A stretch of DNA of 64,000 bases from an uncultured Eubacterium sp. (GTDB lineage: Bacteria; Bacillota; Clostridia; Oscillospirales; Acutalibacteraceae), in contig NZ_CAKSZA010000002.1 of the NCBI RefSeq assembly GCF_934525195.1, forward strand, positions 248,001 to 312,000, read 5' to 3'. The notes under the pieces were generated by a model, which was given only the letters and a program-made list of their open reading frames with translations, had not been told where the DNA came from and ran no database searches. Below are positions 51,852-60,080 of this stretch, one piece after another (position 1 is the stretch's first letter; each line of letters starts with the position of its first letter). Both the position numbers and the translations under genes were made by a program.

Positions 51852-52075
51852 CTGTCGATAAAGTCTCTGAAACACGCCAAATATAATCAACCGAATTATG
51901 CCTCCTCTTTTAGCAAAAGGGGAGGTGGCAACACAAAGTGTTGACGGTGGGGTTTAAAAATGCTGTAAGTAATGATCTTACAGCATTTATGGCGTTTTCC
52001 GTTTTTTGCTCGGGGGCGGTACCTATGTACAGCTCCCACTCGCAAGAAAACGAAATTCAGAAACTTTCTCAACAG
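51852..52075. repeat. MITE-like element, second full copy
   Basis: 224 bp with ends CTGTCGATAAAGTCTCTGAA and, at the right, the reverse complement of CTGTTGAGAAAGTTTCTGAA (17 of 20 identical). It shares with the copy at 46612 the segments GCCAAATATAATCAACCG, GGTGGCAACAC-AAGTGTTGACGG, the CTGTAAG hairpin (51959-51988), GTTTTTTGCTC and CGAAATTCAGAA. It is about 60 bp shorter, lacking the GC-rich CCCCCGTTAA hairpin region. Flanking 6-mers TTCAGA and CCTCCT differ, so no target duplication is left. Confidence 0.78.
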
Positions 52076-52087
52076 CCTCCTGCGTGT

Positions 52088-52119
52088 CGAAAAAGACCGT
52101 TTCTTGCGAAACGGTCTTT
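52088..52119 (-). terminator. Terminator of the cmk-plsC-ispH-rpsA operon
   Basis: Reverse strand AAAGACCGTTTC-GCAA-GAAACGGTCTTT followed by TTCG; 5 bp after the rpsA stop. Confidence 0.85.
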
Positions 52120-52124
52120 GTTAA

Positions 52125-54206
52125 TTATTCTTCTGTTGCTTCTTCAGCTGATTCTTCAGCTTCTGCCGAATCATCCTCTGCTGTTTCAGGCTTGTCGAGG
52201 AGTTCTTTCATTGAAAGAGAAACTCTCTTCTTATCGAAATCGATTTCAATAATCTTTGCCTTAACAACATCGCCAATCTTAAGAACATCCTGAGGAGTCT
52301 TAATTCTATCCCAAGATATTTGGCTGATGTGAATCAAACCATCAACTGTCGGAAGAATGTTTGCAAATGCACCGAATGTTGCAAATGAAACAATCTTTGC
52401 ATCAACAACTGAGCCAACAGGATAATCTCTCTTGAGGATTTCCCATGGATTGTCCTCAATGTTCTTGAAACCAAGAGAAATCTTCTTTGTTTCTTCATCA
52501 AGTGACTTGATAGTAACTTCAACTACATCGCCAACATTAACAACCTCTGATGGGTGCTTAATTCTTGACCATGAAAGCTCTGAAATATGTACCATACCGT
52601 CGATACCGCCGAGATCAACAAACGCACCGTATGATGTGAGTGACTTAACAGTACCCTTAACCTTGTCGCCCTCCTTGAGAGTTGCCCAAAGTGCTTCTTG
52701 CTTTTCTTTTCTTTCAGCATCGGCAACAACCTTGATTGAGCCAACTGCTCTTCTGCGAGCAGGGTTAATGTCGATAATCTTGAACTTAACTGTTGCATCC
52801 TTGAGAACAGAGAGTTCCTGATTGCGAGGAACACCTGTGAGTGATGCAGGAACAAATACTCTTGTACCCTTTGCTGATACAAGAACACCGCCACGGATTA
52901 CAGCGGTAACCTGACCTTCGAGAATTTCATCGTTTTCCTTAGCGGCAACGATTTCGTCCCAACCCTTTACAGCGTCAAACAAACGCTTTGAGAGCTTAAG
53001 AACACCGTCTTGGTCATCTGTTTTCATAATAACAAGCTGGATTTCGTCGCCGACTGCAACTACATCTTCGCACTTTGAGATATTGTCTGATGACAAATCG
53101 TCAAATGCAACAACGCCTGTTTGCTTTCTGCCGGGAACATCTACAAATACTTCAGTAGGAGTAATTCTTACTACTGTACCTGTAACTACCTTGCTGTTTT
53201 CGTTTTCCTTAAAAGATTCATTAAGTAATTCTTCAAAGGATGCCTCACCATCAGCAGATGCTTTGACAGCAGGCTTTGTAGCCTTATCAGCGTTTTCTGC
53301 TGTCTCCACAACTTCTTCAGTTACGGCTGAAGTTGTTTCAACTTCCTTTTCTTTAATTTCTTCGGACATGGATTTGAGTACCTCCTTGATTATTACCGAG
53401 GGTGTCGAAGCCCCCGCAGTTACACCAATCACATTGTACTTGCTCAAATCAAGTGAAGCAAGCTCATCCGCAGTTTCTATAAGAAAAGTGGGACAATTCG
53501 CCTCGCCTGTATCTCGCAATTTGCAAGTGTTTGATGAATGACGCCCTCCGACAACAATCATAGCATCGGAAATTTTAGAAAGTTCCTCCGCCTCATTTTG
53601 CCTATCGGACGTTGCATTACATATTGTATCAAATATTTTACAGTTTGTACATAGTTTTTTGAATATTTTTTTGCATTTTTTTTGCTCATTTAGCGAAAAA
53701 GTTGTTTGAGCGACACAAATCACATCATTTTTTTGTGCAATTTCGTGTTTTTGTATAATTTCCGTGAGTTCTTCCTCATTCTTGAAAACATAAGAATCAC
53801 TTTTGCAATAGGATTTTATGCCCAAAACTTCGGGATGATTCTTATCTCCTGCAATCAAAACAACAGTATTTTCATCCTGTTTTTTGACGATGTTATGAAT
53901 TTTAGTTACAAACGGACAGGTTGCGTTAACACAATCAACCCCCTTGCTTTCGAGTTCGTCAAGAACACTTTTTTCTACACCGTGGGTGCGAACAACAACG
54001 GTATATCCCTGCGGTGCTTGTGAAATATCATCAATAATTTTTACACCTTTGCTCTCCAAATCGGCAACAAGCTGTGCATTGTGAATAATTGGGCCGAGAG
54101 TGCAAACCTTTCTGCCCTCACCGACAAGTTCATACACAAGATTAACCGCCCTGTCAACTCCAAAACAAAAGCCCGCTGTTTTTGCAAGAATTATTTGCTT
54201 ACTCAC
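52125..54206 (-). CDS. ispH-rpsA: IspH fused to ribosomal protein S1
   Basis: 693 residues. The N-terminal part (about 1-285) is 4-hydroxy-3-methylbut-2-enyl diphosphate reductase, the last MEP enzyme, with Fe-S ligands Cys14 (AGFCFGVDRAV), the VNATCPFV cysteine and FDTICNAT cysteine. After an acidic linker (about 286-335) come four S1 RNA-binding domains (starting near 340, 425, 505 and 590; GTVVRITPTEVFVDV, EGQVTAVIRGGVLV, GTVKSLTSYGAFVDLGG, DAKIVSFATFGAFANI). This fusion is known in Clostridia. The start is GTG overlapping the plsC stop by 4 bp. Tail is glutamate-rich. Confidence 0.96.
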   Translation of the reverse strand: MSKQIILAKTAGFCFGVDRAVNLVYELVGEGRKVCTLGPIIHNAQLVADLESKGVKIIDDISQAPQGYTVVVRTHGVEKSVLDELESKGVDCVNATCPFVTKIHNIVKKQDENTVVLIAGDKNHPEVLGIKSYCKSDSYVFKNEEELTEIIQKHEIAQKNDVICVAQTTFSLNEQKKCKKIFKKLCTNCKIFDTICNATSDRQNEAEELSKISDAMIVVGGRHSSNTCKLRDTGEANCPTFLIETADELASLDLSKYNVIGVTAGASTPSVIIKEVLKSMSEEIKEKEVETTSAVTEEVVETAENADKATKPAVKASADGEASFEELLNESFKENENSKVVTGTVVRITPTEVFVDVPGRKQTGVVAFDDLSSDNISKCEDVVAVGDEIQLVIMKTDDQDGVLKLSKRLFDAVKGWDEIVAAKENDEILEGQVTAVIRGGVLVSAKGTRVFVPASLTGVPRNQELSVLKDATVKFKIIDINPARRRAVGSIKVVADAERKEKQEALWATLKEGDKVKGTVKSLTSYGAFVDLGGIDGMVHISELSWSRIKHPSEVVNVGDVVEVTIKSLDEETKKISLGFKNIEDNPWEILKRDYPVGSVVDAKIVSFATFGAFANILPTVDGLIHISQISWDRIKTPQDVLKIGDVVKAKIIEIDFDKKRVSLSMKELLDKPETAEDDSAEAEESAEEATEE

Positions 54207-54853
54207 TTTTGTTCAGCCTCCCAAAGCTCTGTTATCTTATCCATAACCATATTGGCAGCGTTTGAAATATCACTTCTGCCAAAATCTTCCTTGTTAAAGT
54301 TCATATCTTCAGGAGTGATGAGTTTGCCGTAAGAAACAGTAACTTTTTTGCCTGCCTTGATTTCGCCATCGCAGCAAATAGCAACAGGAAGAACGCCTGC
54401 ATTGGTAGCCTTTGCGATAATGGCAACGCCCGCCTTTGCTCTTTGCGGTCTGCCACCCTTGCCTCTGATTCTCTTGCCCTCCGGACAAATAGCCATTACA
54501 TGACCCTCTTGAACAATCTTTTCGCCGTATTCAATAGCAGAAGTGTCGCCCTTGCCTCTGTGAACAGGAAAAGTCTGCATATGAGTCATAAACCAAGCCA
54601 AAAGCGGATTTTCAAAAAGTTCCGCCTTGCCCATAAAGTGAAGTGTCGGCACTTCTTTCGGTGCGCCAACAAACACGGGGTCGAGTGCGTGGGTGTGATT
54701 GATTGCCAAAATATACTTTGTTCCCTTTGGAGGGATATTTTCAAGTCCCTTGTATTCGGTGTGAAATACCATCTTGATAAAAGGCTTGAACACATTTTTT
54801 ACAAAATTATATAGTTTATAGTCTTTTACGGTTGAGTAATCAAATTCTTTCAC
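54203..54853 (-). CDS. plsC: 1-acyl-sn-glycerol-3-phosphate acyltransferase
   Basis: 216 residues. The acyltransferase HX4D motif is NHTHALD (His53, Asp58), with FPVHRGKGDTSA and CPEGKRIRGKG (variant of PEGTRS) following. It makes phosphatidic acid at the membrane. GTG start with GGAGAG in front and a 4-bp overlap with cmk; the cmk-plsC-ispH-rpsA order is a standard clostridial cluster. Confidence 0.94.
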   Translation of the reverse strand: MKEFDYSTVKDYKLYNFVKNVFKPFIKMVFHTEYKGLENIPPKGTKYILAINHTHALDPVFVGAPKEVPTLHFMGKAELFENPLLAWFMTHMQTFPVHRGKGDTSAIEYGEKIVQEGHVMAICPEGKRIRGKGGRPQRAKAGVAIIAKATNAGVLPVAICCDGEIKAGKKVTVSYGKLITPEDMNFNKEDFGRSDISNAANMVMDKITELWEAEQK

Positions 54854-55512
54854 TGAATTCTCTCCTTAATTGTATTTACTATTAAATCAATTGACTCCTG
54901 CAAAGTGAGTTCGGAAGTGTCTGCCATAATTGATTCTTCACTCGGTTTAAGCGGTGCAATCTCTCTGTGAGAGTCCTGATAGTCACGCTGATTGACATCC
55001 TTAAGGACATCGTCAAAGCTGACATTTTCGCCCTTTTCCACAAGCTCTTTATATCTTCTTTCTGCTCTGCATTCAGGAGAAGCGAAAAGAAAAATCTTTA
55101 CTTCTGCATCGGGAAGAACAACGGTTGCAATATCTCTGCCGTCCATAATGACATTGTTGGTTTTTGCAATTTCTCGTTGAAGATTAAGCAAAAACGCTCT
55201 GACCTGCGGTATTGCAGAAACCTTGCTTGCTCCCATAGAAATTTCAGGTGTACGGATAAAATCGGACACATCCTCGCCGTTAAGATAAACAGACTGAACG
55301 CCATCGACATATTTCAGTTCAACCTTGGTGTCATCAAGCATAGATATAATTCCCTGTTTGTCATCAATAACGCCGTTTTTTACTGCGTTGTATGCAACGG
55401 CACGATAAAGAGCACCCGTGTCTACATAAATAAAGCCGAGTTCCTTGGCGGCAGCTTTTGCAATTGTGCTCTTGCCTGCTCCGGCAGGTCCGTCAATAGC
55501 AACATTAATCAT
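54850..55512 (-). CDS. cmk: Cytidylate kinase
   Basis: Phosphorylates CMP and dCMP with ATP; 220 residues. P-loop GPAGAGKST (8-16), the NMP-binding segment VDTGALYRAVAYNAV (30-44), the MDGRDIATVVLPDAEVKIF box and the LID with QRDYQDSHREIAPL. Normal length. CMP is a by-product of IspF and lipid synthesis, which fits the neighbourhood. Confidence 0.96.
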   Translation of the reverse strand: MINVAIDGPAGAGKSTIAKAAAKELGFIYVDTGALYRAVAYNAVKNGVIDDKQGIISMLDDTKVELKYVDGVQSVYLNGEDVSDFIRTPEISMGASKVSAIPQVRAFLLNLQREIAKTNNVIMDGRDIATVVLPDAEVKIFLFASPECRAERRYKELVEKGENVSFDDVLKDVNQRDYQDSHREIAPLKPSEESIMADTSELTLQESIDLIVNTIKERIQ

Positions 55513-55545
55513 ACAATACCTCTCTTATATAAAAACATTATTATA

Positions 55546-56769
55546 CTAAATATTCATTCCGCACAGATAGCCTGTTGAAAAAGCGACCTGCAAATTGAAT
55601 CCGCCCGTATAAGCGTCAACATCAATAACTTCTCCCGCAAAATAGAGATTATCAACAATCTTTGAACCCATAGTTTTTGGATTGATTTCCTTTACATCAA
55701 CTCCGCCCGAAGTGATAATCGCCTCGTTAATCGGTCTGAAATCGCTAATGTTAACAGTAAAGTTTTTCAGCAAGCTGACAAGATTTTGACGCTGAACTTT
55801 TGTGATTTGATTTACCTTTTCCGACGGTTCGATTCCCGACAGTTTTACGACAACGGGAATAAGCTTGTTCGGCAACAATTTTGACAAAGAATTGATGAAA
55901 TCCTTGTTTGTGTTTTCTGCAAAATCTCGCTGAATTCGTTTGTCAAGAGTTTGCTCGTCAAGTGCCGGCTTCAAATCAATAACGATTTTGTAATTATGCT
56001 CTTTTGGGTGAGTCATATGTGACGAAGCGGATAAAATCACCGGTCCGCTGACACCGTAATGAGTGAACAGCATTTCACCGAAATCAGAATATATTTCCTT
56101 TTCGCCGTCAAGCAATTTGATTGAAATATTGCGAAGCGACAAGCCTTGAAGTTTTGGCACAAAACCGTTTGACGCAACAAGAGATATGAGTGCAGGCTCA
56201 ATATCCGTAACGGTGTGTCCGACACTTTCGGCAAGTTTGTATCCGTCACCTGTTGAGCCTGTTGACTGATAGCTCAAACCGCCTGTGCAAATTGCAAACG
56301 CATCACCGTAAACAACAGTTCCGTCGGCAAGATTAACCGACTTGATGACATTGTTTTCTGTATTAAACGAAGTGACCGTGCCCTCAACAAACTTAACTCC
56401 GTTTTGCTTTGCATTTTTTACAAGAGCGTCAACAATGTCAACCGCCTTATCGGATTCGGGGAAAACGCGATTACCTCTTTCAATTTTTGTGGGCACTCCC
56501 ATTTCCTCAATCAACGCAATGGTGTCATACGGCATAAATGACGAAAACGCCGAATACATAAACCTTTTGTTAGTGACAACGCTGTTGATTAAATCATCCA
56601 AATCAAAACAAGCATTTGTCACATTGCATCTGCCCTTGCCCGTTATCATAACCTTGCGTGCCGGGCGTGAATTTTTTTCTATAACCGTGACATCCTCGCC
56701 ACGGCCTGCGGCTGTTGCCGAGGCAATCAAGCCTGCCGCACCACCGCCGATAAATATAATTTTTCTCAT
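55546..56769 (-). CDS. BaiN/HI0933-type flavoprotein oxidoreductase
   Basis: 407 residues. N-terminal FAD-binding GGGAAGLIASATAAGRG (8-24), RKVMITGKGRCNVTN characteristic of the HI0933 family near 43-57, CTGGLSYQSTGSTGDGY, and the C-terminal TSGGVDVKEINPKTMGSKI with FAGEVIDVDAYTGGFN. Some members reduce bile acid intermediates (BaiN); most are of unknown function and are widely conserved. 33 bp upstream of cmk, 14 bp after ABC-F. Confidence 0.9.
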   Translation of the reverse strand: MRKIIFIGGGAAGLIASATAAGRGEDVTVIEKNSRPARKVMITGKGRCNVTNACFDLDDLINSVVTNKRFMYSAFSSFMPYDTIALIEEMGVPTKIERGNRVFPESDKAVDIVDALVKNAKQNGVKFVEGTVTSFNTENNVIKSVNLADGTVVYGDAFAICTGGLSYQSTGSTGDGYKLAESVGHTVTDIEPALISLVASNGFVPKLQGLSLRNISIKLLDGEKEIYSDFGEMLFTHYGVSGPVILSASSHMTHPKEHNYKIVIDLKPALDEQTLDKRIQRDFAENTNKDFINSLSKLLPNKLIPVVVKLSGIEPSEKVNQITKVQRQNLVSLLKNFTVNISDFRPINEAIITSGGVDVKEINPKTMGSKIVDNLYFAGEVIDVDAYTGGFNLQVAFSTGYLCGMNI

Positions 56770-56783
56770 AAAATGATTATAAA

Positions 56784-58685
56784 TTATTCCTCTGCTTCTG
56801 TCAATCTTTCAGATAATTCCTCCCACTCGGTGTAGAGAATATCCCTGTATTGAGTCTTGCGGTCGAGTTTTGCCGTAAGCTCCATAAGTTCCTCGTAATC
56901 GGAAGTGGTGAGTTTTGAATTAATATCATCTATTTCAAGTTCGGTCGTTTCAATTTCTTCCTCGACCTTTGCAAGACGATTTTTCATTTTCAGCATCTGT
57001 GAGCGACGCTCTTTTTTAAGAAGATAGTCGTTCACCTTTTTTACGGTTTCTTTTTTCTCAACGACTTCTTGAGATGCGGTTCTATTTTTGCGTTCAATAT
57101 ATTCATCGTAATTGCCGAGATACTCGTTTACCCCTGTCGGAGTGAGTTCGAGAATACGTGAAGAAAGCTTGTTGATAAAATATCTGTCGTGCGACACGAT
57201 GAGCATTGTGCCCGAATAATCAAGAAGCGTGTTTTCAAGTTCTTCTCTTGAAAAAGCATCAAGATGGTTTGTCGGCTCATCAAGGAGCAGGAAGTTGAAC
57301 TTGCCAAGCATCAATTTGAGAAGTGCAATTCGTGCTCTTTCACCGCCCGAACAATCAGAAAGATTTTTGTAAACCTCATCACCTTTGAACAGAAAAGCCG
57401 CAAGTGCCGACCTAACGGAAGTTTCGGTCATAGACGGGAATGACGACCAAACTTCTTCTATTGCTGTTTTTGTCAAATCAAGTTTTGCCTGAACCTGGTC
57501 GAAATAACCGGTAATGACATTTGAGCCAAACTTGAATGTGCCATCATCGGGAGCATAGTCTTTCATCAAAACTTTCAAGAGAGTTGTTTTTCCGCAACCG
57601 TTATCACCGAGGAGGAACACTCTGTCACCTTTTTTTACCTCAAAGGAAGTGTTTGAAAAAATGGTTTTGTCGCCAAACGATTTTTTGAGATTACTGACCG
57701 AAAGAACATCGTCACCGCTGACACATTTAGGTGTAAAATCAAAGCGAATTCGAGCAACTTTGCTGTCGGGAACAACAAGCTGTGCCTTGATTCGCTCAAC
57801 AACTTTTTCTTTGCTTTCGGCGGTTTTGATATTTTTTTCTCTGTTCCACTGTCTTTGTTGCTCGATGATGCCCTCAAGTCGGGCAATTTCTTTCATATCA
57901 TTTTCGTACTTTTCCTCAACAGCCTTTTGTTCGGCAGCCTTTTTAACAAGAAATTCCGAATAATTGCCGATATACGAACGACATTTTTTATTTTCTATTT
58001 CAACCGTTTTGGTAGTGATTTTGTCAAGGAAATATCTGTCGTGCGACACGATAAGACACGCACCGTTGAAGTCCTTTAAAAATCCCTCAAGCCATTCAAC
58101 AGCTTTGATGTCGAGGTGGTTTGTCGGCTCGTCAAGAAGCAAAAAATCTGCTTTCGACAAAAGAAGCTTTGCAAGAATGAGTTTTGAGCGTTGACCACCT
58201 GAAAGTTTGGCGGTAGGCATAACAAAATCGTCCTCGCCAAAGCCAAGACCGATAAGTGCGGAGCGAGTCATACTTTTGTATGTAAGTCCTCCGTCACGAG
58301 TGAAAATCGTATTAAGTCTGTCCTGTTCTTCAATCAGTTCGGCTTGATTTCCCTCACCTTTTGTGAGAAGTTCGGTAATTTCTTCAAGTCTTTTTTCAAC
58401 GACAATCAAATCGTCAAAAACGGAAACAAGTTCATCCCAAACAGTTTTGTTTTCGCTGCAAGTATGCTGTTCCATATATCCGAGGCGAGAATTTTTCGAG
58501 ATGAAGCACGCACCGTCATCAGGGGTGTACTCCCCTGTTATAATCTTGAAAAGAGAAGTTTTGCCTGCACCGTTACAGCCGATAAGACCGACCTTTTCTT
58601 TTTCTTTAATATCAAAAGAAACATTGCTGAAAAGAGTTTTTTCACCAAATGATAATGTTAAGTTTTGAACATCTAAAACTGCCAT
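56784..58685 (-). CDS. ABC-F family ATPase
   Basis: 633 residues with two ABC domains and no membrane part. First domain: Walker A GCNGAGKTS (37-45), LSGGQRSKLILAKLLL, LLLDEPTNHLD; linker (P-site interaction arm) about 240-310; second domain: GDNGCGKTT, CSGGERARIALLKL, LLLDEPTNHLD. A C-terminal coiled coil (about 540-630). ABC-F proteins act on the ribosome to relieve stalling or protect from antibiotics; this layout with a long C-terminal coiled coil resembles YdiF/Uup housekeeping types more than dedicated resistance proteins. Confidence 0.92.
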   Translation of the reverse strand: MAVLDVQNLTLSFGEKTLFSNVSFDIKEKEKVGLIGCNGAGKTSLFKIITGEYTPDDGACFISKNSRLGYMEQHTCSENKTVWDELVSVFDDLIVVEKRLEEITELLTKGEGNQAELIEEQDRLNTIFTRDGGLTYKSMTRSALIGLGFGEDDFVMPTAKLSGGQRSKLILAKLLLSKADFLLLDEPTNHLDIKAVEWLEGFLKDFNGACLIVSHDRYFLDKITTKTVEIENKKCRSYIGNYSEFLVKKAAEQKAVEEKYENDMKEIARLEGIIEQQRQWNREKNIKTAESKEKVVERIKAQLVVPDSKVARIRFDFTPKCVSGDDVLSVSNLKKSFGDKTIFSNTSFEVKKGDRVFLLGDNGCGKTTLLKVLMKDYAPDDGTFKFGSNVITGYFDQVQAKLDLTKTAIEEVWSSFPSMTETSVRSALAAFLFKGDEVYKNLSDCSGGERARIALLKLMLGKFNFLLLDEPTNHLDAFSREELENTLLDYSGTMLIVSHDRYFINKLSSRILELTPTGVNEYLGNYDEYIERKNRTASQEVVEKKETVKKVNDYLLKKERRSQMLKMKNRLAKVEEEIETTELEIDDINSKLTTSDYEELMELTAKLDRKTQYRDILYTEWEELSERLTEAEE

Positions 58686-58793
58686 AATAACTCCGACATA
58701 AAAAATATATTTATTATTTTACAACAAAACTGCTTGAATGTGAAGCCTAATTTTGATATTATTTATTTATATCATAATAAAGAGGTAATCACT

Positions 58794-59747
58794 ATGGAAA
58801 TATTAAAGTTGAAACCAATATTTAAAGACTATATTTGGGGCGGAAACAGACTGCGTGATGATTACGGATTTGAAACAGGGTTTGACAAAACAGCCGAAGG
58901 TTGGATGCTTGCCTGCCACAAAGACGGAATGAACACGATAGACGGCGGAAAATATGACGGCAAAGAACTTCAAAGCGTTCTTGACGAGGTTGGACTTGTT
59001 GAGGTTCTTGGCAAAAATGCGGAAAAATATCCATATTTTCCTATTCTTATAAAGTTGATTGACGCATACGACAATCTTTCTATTCAGGTGCATCCTGACG
59101 ACAAATACGCAAGAGAGATCGAAAACGAATTCGGCAAAACAGAAATGTGGTATGTTCTTGACGCAACGGACGGAGCAACGCTTATATACGGCTTCAAGAA
59201 TGAAATCACAAAAGACGAATTTCAAAAAGCTATTGAGGACAACACACTCCTCGACAAACTGAATGTTGTAAATGTCAAAAAAGGCGACACATTTTTCATT
59301 GAAGCAGGAACTGTGCACGCAATTGGAAAAGGTGCAATGATAGCGGAAATTCAGCAAAATTCGAACTGCACATACAGAGTTTATGATTACGGCAGAGTCG
59401 GCGCTGACGGCAAGCCGAGAGAGTTGCACATCAAAAAGGCGGTTGACGTTTCAAAAACCGTTCCTCCAACCCACGACATCAAACCTATGGGAGAAACCGA
59501 GCACAAAAGCGGATATGACGAACAACTCATCACAAAATGCAAATTGTTCAATGTTGAGCGATTTGAAATAAAAAATAAAGCAGAATTTGAAACCGACGGC
59601 AATTCATTTATGCACATTTTGGTGATTGAGGGCAACGGAAAAATCGACGGCAGAAAAGCTAAAAAAGGCGACAGTTTTCTCGTTCCTGCAAATCACGAAA
59701 AATTTGAAATCAGCGGAGAAATCGAATTTTTGGCAACAACAATTTAA
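58794..59747 (+). CDS. manA: Mannose-6-phosphate isomerase, class I
   Basis: 317 residues from ATG 58794 (AAAGAGG in front). Zn ligands IQVHPDD and EMWYVL near 95-115, and the GTVHAIG motif near 175. It interconverts mannose-6-phosphate and fructose-6-phosphate. Open codons upstream of 58794 have no ribosome site. Divergent from the ABC-F gene. Short form typical of Firmicutes. Confidence 0.94.
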   Translation: MEILKLKPIFKDYIWGGNRLRDDYGFETGFDKTAEGWMLACHKDGMNTIDGGKYDGKELQSVLDEVGLVEVLGKNAEKYPYFPILIKLIDAYDNLSIQVHPDDKYAREIENEFGKTEMWYVLDATDGATLIYGFKNEITKDEFQKAIEDNTLLDKLNVVNVKKGDTFFIEAGTVHAIGKGAMIAEIQQNSNCTYRVYDYGRVGADGKPRELHIKKAVDVSKTVPPTHDIKPMGETEHKSGYDEQLITKCKLFNVERFEIKNKAEFETDGNSFMHILVIEGNGKIDGRKAKKGDSFLVPANHEKFEISGEIEFLATTI

Positions 59748-59771
59748 CAAAATCAACATAGAATAACAAAG

Positions 59772-59812
59772 CTCCTTTTGGTCAATACTAAAACCAAAAG
59801 GAGTTGTTTTTT
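59772..59812 (+). terminator. manA terminator that encloses the ribosome site of the DUF378 gene
   Basis: CTCCTTTTGGT-CAATACTAAA-ACCAAAAGGAG followed by TTGTTTTTT directly before the ATG at 59813. The AGGAG of the 3' arm is the next gene's Shine-Dalgarno. Confidence 0.7.
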
Positions 59813-60022
59813 ATGAAGATATTGGATAGAATCGCTTTGATTTTAACAATCATCGGCGGAATAAATTGGGGTTTAATCGGCATTTTTAAATTCGACCTCG
59901 TTGCGTGGATATTCGGCGGTCAAGGCGCTATTATGTCACGAATCGTGTACACGCTCGTTTGCCTTTCGGCTGTGTGGTGCATAAGTCTTTTATTCCGCAA
60001 CACGACAATGCTTGAAGATTAA
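59813..60022 (+). CDS. DUF378 small membrane protein
   Basis: 69 residues with two membrane helices (about 5-25 and 42-60) and the conserved GGINWGLIGIFKFDLVAWIFG segment of DUF378 (YuzA-like) proteins. Function unknown. I use ATG 59813, nine bases after AGGAG; a TTG three codons earlier is inside the T run. Flanked by terminators on both sides, so probably expressed by readthrough from manA or from an unseen promoter. Confidence 0.88.
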   Translation: MKILDRIALILTIIGGINWGLIGIFKFDLVAWIFGGQGAIMSRIVYTLVCLSAVWCISLLFRNTTMLED

Positions 60023-60025
60023 AAC

Positions 60026-60061
60026 AACCCCTATGGTGAGATATAATTCATCATAGGGGTT
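60026..60061. terminator. Hairpin between DUF378 and mmsA
   Basis: AACCCCTATG ... CATAGGGGTT with further inner pairing TGA/TCA; convergent genes on both sides. Confidence 0.65.
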
Positions 60062-60080
60062 AATTATTAGTCGGATGTGA

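Noticed and set aside
52084..52093. TGTCGAAAA, similar to a Spo0A box
   Set aside because: It lies at the convergent end of genes beside a terminator, with no promoter elements near it.
51938..52293. Short open frames over the second MITE and the end of rpsA
   Set aside because: Cross the element boundary and a terminator; no ribosome site or conserved product.
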